This document shows positions 45,809 through 58,900 of a stretch of 64,000 nucleotides of DNA, in pieces; the stretch's first letter is position 1, and every line of letters begins with the position of its first letter. Below the pieces are notes generated by a model that did not search any database, had not been told where the DNA came from, and worked only from the letters and a program-made list of their open reading frames with translations. The stretch covers positions 23,508,197-23,572,196 of the forward strand of contig NC_133230.1 of NCBI RefSeq assembly GCF_040436345.1, given 5' to 3'. The translations under genes and the position numbers were made by a program. Source of the stretch: Pagrus major (lineage: Eukaryota > Chordata > Actinopteri > Spariformes > Sparidae).

Positions 45809-48800
45809 CTGGTGGTGACACAGATTTTACATTAGAGTCCGACTGATACTCAATTCTGATACTCAAAAAAATCCAATATCGATATATATGTCTTCGATAC
45901 TTAAATTTTTCAAGGAGGAGCTCTCACGCTTACTGAACCATAACTCACCTTCTTCAAGTCGTCCTGTAGCACCTTCACCATGGACTCTAGCTGGCTGACC
46001 TTCCCCATCAGGCAGGCTGGAGTCTCTCTGTAAAAAGGACAACCAGGAGATTAGCTGGAACAGACACTGAGACTTCAGAGTGAAGCAGTAGTTAAAGCTG
46101 CACCACAGTCCAAAGTTGCCAGTGCCAAAAACTACAGATGCTGATTTAACTGTTTAGCATGCAGTCAAACTAAGTAACTAAGACTAATAAGTGACATCAG
46201 CTGCAGCAGGGGTTTGATTGGACTGAAATCTGCAGGGTCTTCCGTGGCACAGTGCTGGACACTGGTGGATTAAAGCAAACACTGGTCCCAGGCCATGACC
46301 TTAGGCCTCTTACCCAGGCGACGGCTGTCTCAGTGGGGCAGCCTGAGGCTCAGCCTGCTGGGGGCTGGTGGCGGTAGCACTCTCAGCTACAGAGCTCTCC
46401 TCTTGGGCTGCTAGGAAGACCAGCCTCTGCTCTGAATAAAACACAGTTAAAAGACATATTATTAGACCTGGAGAGAGAACAAATACAGAATCGCACTGCC
46501 ATCTTGTGGTGAGATTAAAAGTGGCAGTTGGGTTTCTACGCCACACCTTCCAAATAATGTAAATAATTAACCTTCCAATGACTTCGAGAAGGAAATGAAT
46601 ACACGCGTGCCTACCCTCAAATGCCTTGGCGGCGTCTACCAGGTGGGCCCAGTCCAGTGGGCCATCTGCCCCAGCGCCAGGCAGGGGCATGAGGACAGGG
46701 TCCTGCAGCTGCTGCCTCTTCCTCTCCAGATCCAGTTCTGAGCTCTCTGGGGCTGACAGGTCTCCTGGGAGGGAGAAACAGGAAAGTAAAATACTGGACA
46801 ACATGTTCTGCTGTCTGTTTATCCCATGACAGAAAACAAGAGAAACTGTGGAACCAACAGTGATGCTACATTTAATTCGCAAGTGTGGAAAATATTTCCT
46901 TTTGGTGTGTCTATATCCTGTTTTTTTAGAATTAGATTACAAACCTTATTATCTGAAGACCTGATATGTATTACAAACGTCCTACTTCATTTCTTTAGTT
47001 ATAACTACAAACAAAACATATCAAATGTCAACTTCCTCTATGATCAGCTATAAATACTGAAGATTCACCCAGAGATTTATGCGACGCTCGCCGGCTTGGT
47101 CCATGGCGAGTTGTGGGTGAGCGTGGCATGGTGGAGCAGCTGAACAGAAGGTCAGTAGGCGTGTCACGCTGTCCGCTGGAGGATGGCTCCCTCTGTCCGC
47201 CGTAAATACTCTCATCCGACAGGGTTCTCTGGATGGAGCGACGAGTGGGCGGTGGACCTGGAAACAATGGCTTCAGATAGAGATGGAAACAGATAAGTGG
47301 CGGGACTCAGGTAAGTGAAAAATAGTGCAAATGGCATTTATTTGGTATAATCAATTTCAAATAAACACAAAGTAAACAAGAATGCCAGTGGTTGTGAACC
47401 TTTCTTGTAAGTCCCACACAGTGTCGTTGAGCTTAATCGACTCTACTGTCATGTTCCAAGTATGATTTCATCAATGGATTACAAACTGGATGTTCCTTAA
47501 CATTATATAAAAGTGTCTCTATATAAGTTGCTATATTTTTTTCATACAATCAAATATATAGGCTGCTTGCTCAAGTGCACATTTGTGCTACTACCCCTTG
47601 TAGTGGCAAAAGCTGGAATTATTCAACCATTTATTCCTTACTTTTAGTTAATTATATCGCTTTTAGCTAACCATTTCAAGGTTTATTCATTACTTGAAGC
47701 TAACAGTTTCAGTGTTTATTAGTCAAGTGTAACTGTTTTGACTGCTTATCCATTACTTATAGCAAACTATTTAAAACTTTTTATCCATTAGTTACAGCTA
47801 ACTATTTCAACCTCTCTGCTCAAACTAGTATTCAGGTGTTACAGCTGTGTCTGGCTGATGGTAGCTAATTCTTGATATAGTATAAACATAACACCAATTT
47901 GTAATCCCATTTTCTTCCTTAACAAAAATATGTGGATATATTTTTAAAATCAAATTTAATTAATAAATAAATCAATTTTAAAAAATGGATCTCTATTTTT
48001 TTTTAGCTCATGTTAGTTTGGTAAATTAGTTGAGCTTTCCACATAACACCTGGCAACACAAGAGTACAAGGACCTCTGGTCAGTAACCATAATATTACTA
48101 GCATCAGTATATAGACATTTATGCTACAGCCTTTTTCTGTACCTTCTCTTCACTTGTTGTGGGTGGAGGGCTGTCAAGTGTGATGAGCTTCTTCAAGTCT
48201 TCTTCCAGGCTGGACTTGGCAGTGTGCCGCTGGGGCGACTGGGAGCCCCGGAGATTAGCCCTGAGCTGCGGCTGACCGCCCAGCAGACCGTCGCTCTGGT
48301 GCCGTCTGGAGAGAAAAGCTAAGTTAAGAAAGCCCAAAAGCAAACGTACTGGAGGTGAAGAATGTAACAGAGCATGCCTGTGTTTAAAGGTCATCAGTTT
48401 AAATTCTGAGACGCAGATTAGGCTCTGTAAATGATAAGAAGCTATAAGTATCCCCTCAAAATGTGATGTCAACATGCCCTTTACATGACACTTCACCACT
48501 TTATTGCTTCCGACAGGAAAAGCTGTGGTCTGTGGAGCAGCTGTATAGTGTGAAAACAGCAGTTGTCATCAACCACAAATTACGCAAACATCCTTTGGGC
48601 CAAACAGTGAGACATATGATGCCCTGAATGAATGAAAATGGGCAATTATGTTTAGTCACCCTGCTCTGGGAACCAAGGGATTTTTTAACAAAAAGTATGG
48701 TGCTACACCACATGGTGGCAGTGTTGGCCAAATTAGCATAAGCTCTGCTATCAGGTGAGCAGTCAGTGGGCCAAATAATGACTACAGTCATTCCTTCTCC

Positions 48801-49871
48801 CAGTCTCTCAAACATCAATGCCAACAACAGCAGGATATATTTCTTCACTTTGCTGAATGATCATTATCACAACTTGCGCCACTTTTAAACATTCACAGAT
48901 GTTTGGTGAAAACTATTCCCATCTTACTTGCGAGTGCTGCCAAAGTCCACAGAGTTGACAGTTCCCCCAGGTTTCCTCCAGCCTATCAGGTACTTTGAGG
49001 TCGCTCCTTGACGAGGGTAGAAACTCTTGCTCCCCGGGGACTGGCAGTTCTGGGACGTGGCCGAGGTGCCCGCAGCTGCTGCCTCGTCTTGCGGTGACGT
49101 GGGGCTGCAGCCCTGGCCAGTCGGACTCCCTGAGTGGCCAGAACTGAGCGTGGGGCGAGAAACATGCACGGGTTAAAGAAGGTGAAACAGACTTTGATAT
49201 TTATGTAATTGTTAAATATGCAAGCGCCGAGATTAAGTGGTTGCAAAAGTGTAGAGTGTAAGTGGAGTATTCGTGTGTTGGCCTTCTGTTGTTTAATTTA
49301 TTTTGTCCTTTGTTCAATTAGCATGACTGATGGAGCGTCAATATCTGTAATTTTACTCAAATTTAATTCCCCCTGACAGCCACTTTTCAAGTTCAAACTG
49401 TAAAAAATACTTTGGCGTTTGCATGAACTGTTTGCATACATAAACAGAACATAACTGCATTAGTTTACCTGTTCCATCACTACTTATCTTTCTATCACTG
49501 CGGATGGGATCAACTTATGAATTTATAGACAAAAAAATAGGACACAGTGTCCTTGCACTCCATTTCTTCAAATAACGTAGCACGACATAAAAGCTCAAAT
49601 TTTCAAACAGCAAGTTTTCTGTCTGGCTGCAAGCGCGCATGTGCGTGCGCATACTATAAAACAAAGCTGCCAATGTACAGGTCTGGTGGAGCTGAGTTAT
49701 TTCTGGCTGAGTGAAGAAGAGAGGGAGGAAAAGCTTTGGTTGATTCAAAGGAAGCGGGATTTAGGAGAGGGGAAACAGTGCTGAGCTCACAGTCTGCATT
49801 TCTAGCAACTTCAAGCACTTCCTTTCTATCATGGGCATCGGGAGACCGAGATACATAGAAATGCAAAACCA

Positions 49872-49912
<41 letters not shown>

Positions 49913-52900
49913 ATACACAGCTATTTCATTCTTCCTCTCTGCCTTTGTTAATGCCAAACCGCAGAGCTTTGGACTTTTCCATCTGGGATGGTGCAGGATA
50001 TATCCGGACTACAATGAATCACTGTCTGTTTAATGAAACATTGATGTGGGGGCAAAAAATTCCTCAGCTGCCTACAGCTGACTATAACAGAACAGCAGCA
50101 CACCTGGAGTGGGAGGCGGCATCACTCAGGCTGTAGGAGCCACTGTCAGGAACAAGGGGAAAGGCTGATGGACTCTTCGCTTGGATCTCAATGCCTCCAA
50201 TGGCAAGAGAGTCTGGTGGTGGAGGTGGAGTGTCTGTGGCCCTCTGGCTGCTGCCTGTTGCGTCATCCTGCCATGGGATTTTGTCTTTGGCCCTGAAGGC
50301 ACCGGTGGAAGAAGCTGTGCTGCTTTGTGTGGCAGTGAAGGAGGTGGCATCGATGCCGCTGTCGGTGGAGGCGCCCTGAAGGTAGCCGTTGAGCTCGAGA
50401 TCGCTCCGCACGCCTGAACGCGAGCCCACCTCGTACCACTTCTCATCGCTGTGGGCGGAACTGGAGGCGTTGCTCGAGAGGGTGTTGCTGCTCGACTGGC
50501 TGGATGAATACGGAGCATCCGGCTATTCAGGGACGAGAAATCAAATTAAATTATCATCGTAGCTTGCTATGAAATAAGAGCGAAGAAATCACATAAAATA
50601 TTGAGTCTTGTTGAATCTGACTCGCCTTCGTGCTTTTGTTCGGAGAAACATGGCCGCCCTGCTCTGATGGCTGGAGTCGAGGAATTACTGCCTTGGACAC
50701 CACAGTGTCTGTGAGAAGCAAATAAATATGGGTAATGAGGTCTGTAGAGAGCTGAAAAAACAGTAGTAATCATGTTTTATTCCATGGCTAACACTGAGAC
50801 CAGAGTTCGGCGTTCCTCTTACCCACACTGGTTTTGTCCCCCAGTCTGCTGGTCGCATCCCCCTCCCCAGTTCGGGACCATCCAACGCCAGTGCCGGAGC
50901 CGGCTTTGATCCCATTGACCCCGTCACCTGCCACCTGCCGCACAGACGACCCAGGGGACTGGCAGTTGTTGTTATTAAACCTGGAGGGGAGATGAGGGAG
51001 GTCAACTATGTTGCAAAGGTAGTGCAGCGGGACAATTTATCATAAGTACCCCATAGTGAGGGCTAAAACGTACCCATCAGGCATTGACTTCTGCCTCCAA
51101 TGGGAAGAGCTCACGGTGTCTGCATAGGGAAGACTGGAAGGGGAGTTTGTGTTGTGCAGCGTGCGGCCCATCACAATGGAGCAGGCGAGAGCGTAGTTGT
51201 CATTTCCTGGGGAATATCTGTGACGACACACAAATATGTCATTAAAGACAAACAGCAGCCAGACAGCTTTTTAAAAATCAGTTTCATAACAGATTATTTA
51301 TTTTGTGACCTTTTGGGGTTGAGGGGTCGCCCATCGCTGGACACACTTCTGGGAATAGCAGCAGGGTTGCGGTCGCCGAAGTCTGAAGGCGGGGCCTTGA
51401 TGAGCGTTCCCCCTGTGCCAGCAGCGCGTGTTTGCGGGCTGGATGAGGTGCGCGGCCACTTGGTGTTGTTGTTGGTGGGCCTGAAGGGGAACTTTAACTC
51501 GTAGGGCATGCCCTCCTTGTGGTTCTTGTAATCCACAAGTGGCATGTGGTAGATTTCTGAGCAGCCTCTGTTGGCACATGAAGCATTCACAGACAGAATA
51601 GTTTAAAGACAGCCTCAACGGACAAGTACATTAGAGTTTCTCTTATATCTATTGATCATCTATATCCACTAGGGTTTATTAAATTGGCATATGACAAAAT
51701 GCTCCTTTAATCACTACTTTTCCACCCCTAAGATACCTCATTAAGCAGATCATAGTGCTAGCAGTGCTAGTTATAATGATGTAAATGTAGAGGCAGTGGA
51801 TTAAAAAAACAGAAAACCCAGACCAGTGGATGTGAGTTGATATTAATCAGTGGCAAACCACATCGCAACGGTATAACAATTAGAAATTAATTATTTAGGA
51901 GAGGTTTAAAATCGCCCAACATCCCAACCCTAATATCCCCTCTACCTGCGTGGTGTGGAGTCCTCATGAGGTGGAATGATGACCACCTTGACAGTAACCG
52001 AGGTTCTGAGCAGGTCGATCATCTGCTCGTGAGACAATGAGGCCACTGACACCTTGCAGATCTCCACCAGCCGGCTGCCCTGCCTGAGCCCGGCCTGCCA
52101 AGCGTACCCATAGGGCTCCACCTCAGCAACGATGCCCTCGAAGTTGACATGAAAGCCCAGCTGGCCCAGGGCGTTACGGCGCAGGGTCATCTCTGTGGTC
52201 TGACTGCCCTTGGTCAACAGCTACAGAACAGACGGAATGAGAGAGAGCAAAAGAAATGCATAATGTTTAAAACTTTTGCAAACAATTTATGACCAATCAG
52301 AGCAGCGTGGACTGACTCAGGAGGGAGGCTTTAAAGGGAGAGGCACTAAAATGTAGCGTTCAGACAGAGTGAAGAGAGGTGCTGCATCAATGGACAGTAT
52401 GAGAAAAATAACGTGTTTTTTTTTTTAAATTAAAGCATGTAAACATTTTCTAGTAGCCACCCTGAATGAAATGAAGCAGAAAATGCGCAGAATATGGGAT
52501 CTTTAAAATGCATCCGACACTAGCTCTCATCCCATCCAAGCTGAGGCTCCCATTTCAACCACATACTATGAATACTAAGCACTTTATTTTAAATTATTCT
52601 GTACACTCCCATGATAGCTGACTACCATTAGACATCCTATCTAGTTCCTCCTCCAACTGTGGGGAGTTAATTGAAATGTAAACAGTAGTTAGTACAGCCT
52701 GGGAGCAGATCACGGAAGGAGCAGATGATGCCTGCAACAAAGACCATGGAAAAAAAAGGGAAAAAAACCCAAAACCTCACAGTCCTGCTTTACAAAGACG
52801 GGCACGTGCCAGAACTGGTAGCAAGCAGCAGTAAATCTTTACTGTTTACCACCAACTAGAACTTTACAGTCACAAGATTGATCCAAATGCCCAAACAAAA

Positions 52901-55900
52901 GGCAGTGCTTTACCTCCACATATACACCACACTGAAAGCCTCAGTGGTGATATCATATCACCAAATTACTATGTATAACGCTCAGCTTGACTTATAATTA
53001 TAGAGTCAACACAACAGCTGTGGCTTTTTGGTGACTGTATAATTTGAGGCTACACCCTTATGTTGCTATAATAACATCAACAATACGTCGTTTTTCGTGC
53101 TACTGCTGTCAAGGAAGTGGTCAGATGAAATATCAGACATCACCGATACCAACTTCACGAGGCACCTTTCGCCCACATACCTGTTCACTGGCTGTTTATT
53201 ATACTGTTGTAGTCATCGTTATCTGTACAGGATACTCTTTCCAGATGAGTAGACAAAAATGTAAACATAATGATAAAAGAAGTATGCGTTCAGATAGTCA
53301 GCTGTGCGAGGATTGTGGTGTTCATTACAAGCTGTCTGTCAGAGACGGGGTGTGTGGCTCAGTGGAACCTCTGATAGCTGCAGCAGATGGTGTGTGCTAA
53401 TGAGATGTACTGTCATAGACAGTAGTGGTGCCCCACTGACCTCCAGTCTTTTGACAACCTCTCCGAAGTCTTCTGTGTTGTTATTGATGGAGCGCAGTGA
53501 TACGCTCTCGCCGCGCTCATAGTAGATCTTCATGGAGGCGGGGCTCCCCGTCGACCACCCAATCACATCACGTGTGGCACAGTTAAACACCACCGCTTTG
53601 GCCTCCTGATCCAACAGGATGATGAAGTCATTAGAAAGGGCCAACAGGCACTCGCGCTCAGCACCGGCGACCTGGTCTTCAGCATGAACCTGCCAGGTCA
53701 CGGCCCCCAGGCTCCGAAGCTCCGCCCCGCTGTACGGACGCACCTTCTCCCGCCGTTTGTGCGCCAGAGAGATGAAGGGGAACTTCCCCGTGGGCTCCAC
53801 CGGAGTACTGGTCACGTGACGCTCTGCCAAGTCCCGCAGATACTCCTGCCGCGTGCGTGTTGCCATGGCGCCAAACTTATCCGACTTGTGGGCTGCGTTC
53901 TCGGCGTTGATGACTTTGCTCAACAGGAAGTCCCTGAAGACGGTGGACTTGGGGAAGGTCACGCCCTTGGGGATTGGTGGGCCGAAGGAGGGAACGTCCT
54001 GGGAACGGGTGACGGCCACACTGCAGACAGAAGAAGAGGAGAGGAGGGTTTGAGGTCGCTGCTGTAGTGTGTTAACAAACATTGTACACTCAGCAGCCAC
54101 TTGTACAGTCTTGTACAACAGCTTTGCCACAAATTGTACTTCCACAAAGCTTAGAATTTTTCAGTTCTTGCTGACACTGTAAAAAAAAGGTGATAATTTC
54201 TCCTTATGTTTCTTGTTGAGGTTGTGGAGGGTGGTGTTGTTTTAGAGTGCATTATACTGAAAGGTGTTCCTATTACTCTGCCCTTCTCGTGTATGTAAAT
54301 AAGCTGGCTCTCAATATAATGAAACTACAACCTCGGTAATGAACAGGAAGTTATATTAATACCTCTCTATCTAATGACGCTATCTATTTCTGTACACAGA
54401 GCAAAACCGATTTTACAATGTGGTTGCAATGGTTGCAAAACTATACAGCAAAACAAATAAGACAATTTCAACAGGATGTGTTTGTGTATATGTGAAGACA
54501 AATACTGTACATCAAAAACATAAAATATAAACAGCATGAAACACAACAAGATGTTACACAGAACTGAACCATGCCACAGGATAAAAGCACTAAAAGCTAA
54601 CCTAACTCCATTCCCTGATGGTCCTGTAACCGGGAAAATAACACTGCACTGCAAGGACAAACAGCACATGGGCTTGTCAAGAAAAAACATAGTGGAGACA
54701 TCTTTACATAGTTTCCTCTAAGGCATTGTTGCCTTTGACCTGTTTCACTTGTGAGGATAAAGGAGGGCGTTAGAATTCCTCCGGGCAAGGCTCTCCTCCT
54801 GTTACCCTCTGCTGCTCCTATTCCATCTGCAAACAATGGCTGTCCTTGAGTTACTATAAATTAGTGAACAGGTGCAGGTAATGTTGTCTCATACCTGTTC
54901 ATGATAAAATGGGCTCAGTGTAGAACTAATTCAGCAAAGTGTGCTTTCCAACACACTGGGATTAATTTACCATATGGGAGGAATAGCTCTGTTTCTCAAT
55001 TCAGCTGGCAGCACGTTTATACCCACTTTGGCTGTGTCATTTCTTCTGTAGAGTGAGGTTGTATAGAGGCTGTAAGTACATATATGTATACAGTCAGTTG
55101 CATGTACACTAAAAGCTCATGAGAAAACTGGAAAAGCTGATGTGACAGTCCTGACAAGTGTCTATCCAGCTCATTTAACAGATAACGCAGCCATTGCCTG
55201 TAGCAGAAATGTTGCAAACCATGCCTGACTAAACGCGGCGTATAAATACCATACATCCAATCACAGCTGACAGGCCAGCTCCCAGTGCTGCTGACACCCT
55301 GCCACTCTCAGCTACATCATGGTATGGAAGAAGCAGTGCTAGAGCGGCTAGAGCAGCTAGAGCTAGCGAGCACAAATGGCCTATGCTTCCTAAACAAAGG
55401 TCTAGTTATGCAATCTGCTTTGCTGGCCCCGTGTGACTTTGAGGCAGCGGTTGAAAGCCACAGATTAGCACCCCGCTGGCCCCGGGCCACTTACTCCTCT
55501 AATGCTCTGGTCTGGCTCGATATGACCTGAGTATTATCCAAATCTCAGCAGCAGGCAACAACAGGCTATTAATAACGGGATGACTCGACAAATCACAACA
55601 TGCTCTTTATTAACAGAGATTAGAGGAGTAAAGACACTCCACTATTGACATAGTATTTTTGTAAGAGTCATATGATGTGATGAGAAAGATCAAAACAAAA
55701 CGGTAATCTTTTTTAAGCCAGTATACACAGGCCTGTCATGACGAGCAATTTATCATCCCAGAAATGACTGGGAACGGTCTGAACAATATTATTGTCATTG
55801 TATGCCACTGATATAATAACATAAGAGCATAATAATGCAAGTACACCCTTTAAAGGGCGATGAACTTTTAATTCATAATATTCAGACACTGGAATTGGAA

Positions 55901-58900
55901 TATAACAAAGGATAAAAAATGTTCTAAAGTACAACAACTTTACCAAAACAATCAATAAAATGTGTAAAAATGCTAAGTGCTGCACTCTAATAACAGTAGG
56001 GAAACACTGCTAGTCAATCTGGCATCATGTATACTAAAATTATCATGTAAACAAACACACATGTAAACACAACAGGCAATATCAAGATGAGCAAAAATGA
56101 TCAAGGTCATGTACATTTATCCATAAGTGGATAGTATCAGATACGTTCGGTAAGATAAGTGCCGTAAGTCGATAATTATTGTCACAGGCCTATGCGCATG
56201 TGTGTGAGAATCTGTGTGACTGCGATGTGTGTTTATGTTTGCAAACATGCGGTTAGTGATCTGCTGAAATCCGCAGAGCTCATGGTATGAAAGAGGTGGC
56301 AAAGTCAAGTCACTGCCTCAACTACACTGTGTTTTTTTAATGAAACCAACACACCAACTCAAACACCTTTAACTCACCTCCTGGTTTCACCAAAAAGCAA
56401 GCATGCTCTTCACAGCATTACTGCACAGAACCCTGAATCTTTGACGCAAGAAGAAGATTTCCCAGCCGATGAGAACTCGATTCTGTTCTGTAGCCACAAT
56501 CCAACACTCAGTATGGTGTAGCAAATCCGTGTAGCCTGTGCCCTCTTGTCAGGACCCAGATTTTTTCCCAAACCATCAGGGAAAAGCATCCATGAAAGGA
56601 CTTGTGACCAGCAGTCAGGAGGGAAGTCTTAGCATATGGTGCCTCGATCCACAGAGTATGAGTAGCAGCCAAAGGTTGGGAGTGTGTATGTCTTTGGGTG
56701 GGGTAGCTAGATTGTCCTCAAGGATTCGGTGTCCCGCGCCTCTCCATTTCATCCATAAGGCAAACCAGGAGAACAAGCATTTCACTCTGTCTTTTCCCAG
56801 AGTATAAACTAGAAAAAATGCCTCCTTCAGGCAAAAAGCAAGCTGAATGAAGGTGTCCACAAGTCAATGAGGATGGAGTGGCTGGACAGAAAAAAAACTT
56901 GCCAGAGAGCTGAAAAAATTAGGCTAGAAATAAATTAGCCCAAATTTGACGCGGGTCTGAGCTGAGAGACAGAAGGCTGCCCTGACCCGTCCGATCCTGA
57001 GATGGACTGTGTGAGCTCTGAGGGAGCTCTCAACAATCCCTCCCTGCTCACATGCATGTCCGGGTGAAGAGAGCACTTCATGTGCATGGCGCTAACTCCT
57101 TCAGACCATTCCGGCTCACGCTGCCCAAAGGCAAAGTGGCAGGCAGGGAGAAGAGGAGGAGGAGGAAGAGGAGAAAAGGGGGGGAGAGGCTTGTATTATA
57201 TGAGTGTGTGAAGAGTGAGCCTTTGAGTGAAATAGTGCGCATGGGGAAAAAGTGCGCGCATGTGTGTGTAACTGTGTGCAAGTGAGCATGAGAAAGAGAG
57301 GTAAAAAGGAGAAACGGGAGTGACAGGGAGCAACTATGTGTGTATAATATCTGTGTATGCAGAGCACGGAGAGTGTGCGCAGTGGGGTAGCGATGCATAA
57401 GTGTGAACAGTGGCACAGAGTTGCAGTCTGATCATCACGAGGCAGAGCGGAGAAGGAGGAGGTCTCCCATCGGTTCGACAGCTACTGCAGCACTAATCTA
57501 CTCGATTTGACTATAATCAGACAAATTTATACTCACGCAGACACGCAGAAGACATGAACGAAGAGGGGGGCGGTCACACAACAGGCTTTTATGTTTGACC
57601 CATGCCTTCCAGTCAATGCTTTTGTCTTAATGCTACTGTAGCTGAAAACAACAACACTGCTGGTAGCACTGGAGCTTTTAAGGGTCCTGTAAAAAGGGCC
57701 CAGTTCTGCACTCAGACGGAAAGTTACAACCAGATTTCTATTCAACATCGCTACTGGGTTTTGGTCAGTCTGGCCTACTTCAAATTGTAATGAGTGTCCT
57801 TAGTGTCTAGATACGGTCATATATATTCATAGCTGGTGGGCTAACCTCAACCTCTCAATTCTCTGAGACATTAAACTGGAAACCTTTCCAAGGCTTTTGG
57901 TAGGATGTCAGATTTTTCTAAACCTGTACTTATCCAGGAAGAGGTTTTGTTCAGCAGACATACACCATCACTGCTTTTTCCTTCTTCCTTCCTCTAGTAG
58001 ACAAACACAAAACCACACAGTAGTGCTGCAGCTCTACATCTCGTTGATTAATCTGTTGATGAATTTTCTCTGTTAACCAATTAGTTGTTTGGTCGATAAA
58101 ATGTAGAAACAAAATGGCGAAATATGTTGATCACGTCCAAGATGGTGTCCTTAAATGTCTTGTTTCACCCACAAACCAAAGATATTCAGTTTATGGTCAT
58201 GGAGGAGGGAAAAAAACTGAAAATATTCCCATTTAAGAAGCTGGAATCAGAGAATTTTTCTTTCAAAATTACTAAAAAGGGTTAATTGTTGCAACTCTGC
58301 AACACAGAATGTATACTTGTGTGGAAGAATAAAAGATTTGGAGGTGATTCCATTCAGGTCTTCACACATTTACTGTACGCCTCCAAGCTTAATTGGTTGT
58401 ACATTACGACCCACCTGTAGCACGTGTTGTCCGAGCAGGGATTGTGCACCCGTACGATGATGAAGACATGCTGAAAGTGAGAGCGGATGGCCTTGGGGGT
58501 GAAGGGGTGAGCGCCGGGCTCCTGGAACACGATGGTCACGATGTCGTTCCCTATGTGCCTCTTCCTCAGCAACTAGCAAACAACAAAATTGTAATTAGAG
58601 AAGCGTGGGACTTGAATCTGAAGCAAAGTCATACCACGAATTCGGGAAATTCTATTTAATGACAAAACTGTGCAGACAATAAAGGTTTCTTTGGAAGGAA
58701 AGGTTGATGGAAATAAAATCTGATAATGGACAAAAGTCATATGATGCATTCCTATAATTGTTTCACCCATACAAAGGAGTTTTCCATTTCCTGATACACG
58801 ACTAAAGGTATAACACAAAGGCTGGGCTTCCCATCCTTACCTGTTGTTTGTTGTTGGGTGTGTAAGGCAGCAGAGTCGACACATGGAACATGAGCTCGTA

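Noticed and set aside
50126..50518. 130-residue minus-strand ORF
   Set aside because: Alternate frame of sipa1l1 exon 13. The frame that gives [11 protein letters not shown] and HSDEKWY is the homologous one.
53684..54067. 127-residue plus-strand ORF
   Set aside because: Antisense to sipa1l1 exon 7.
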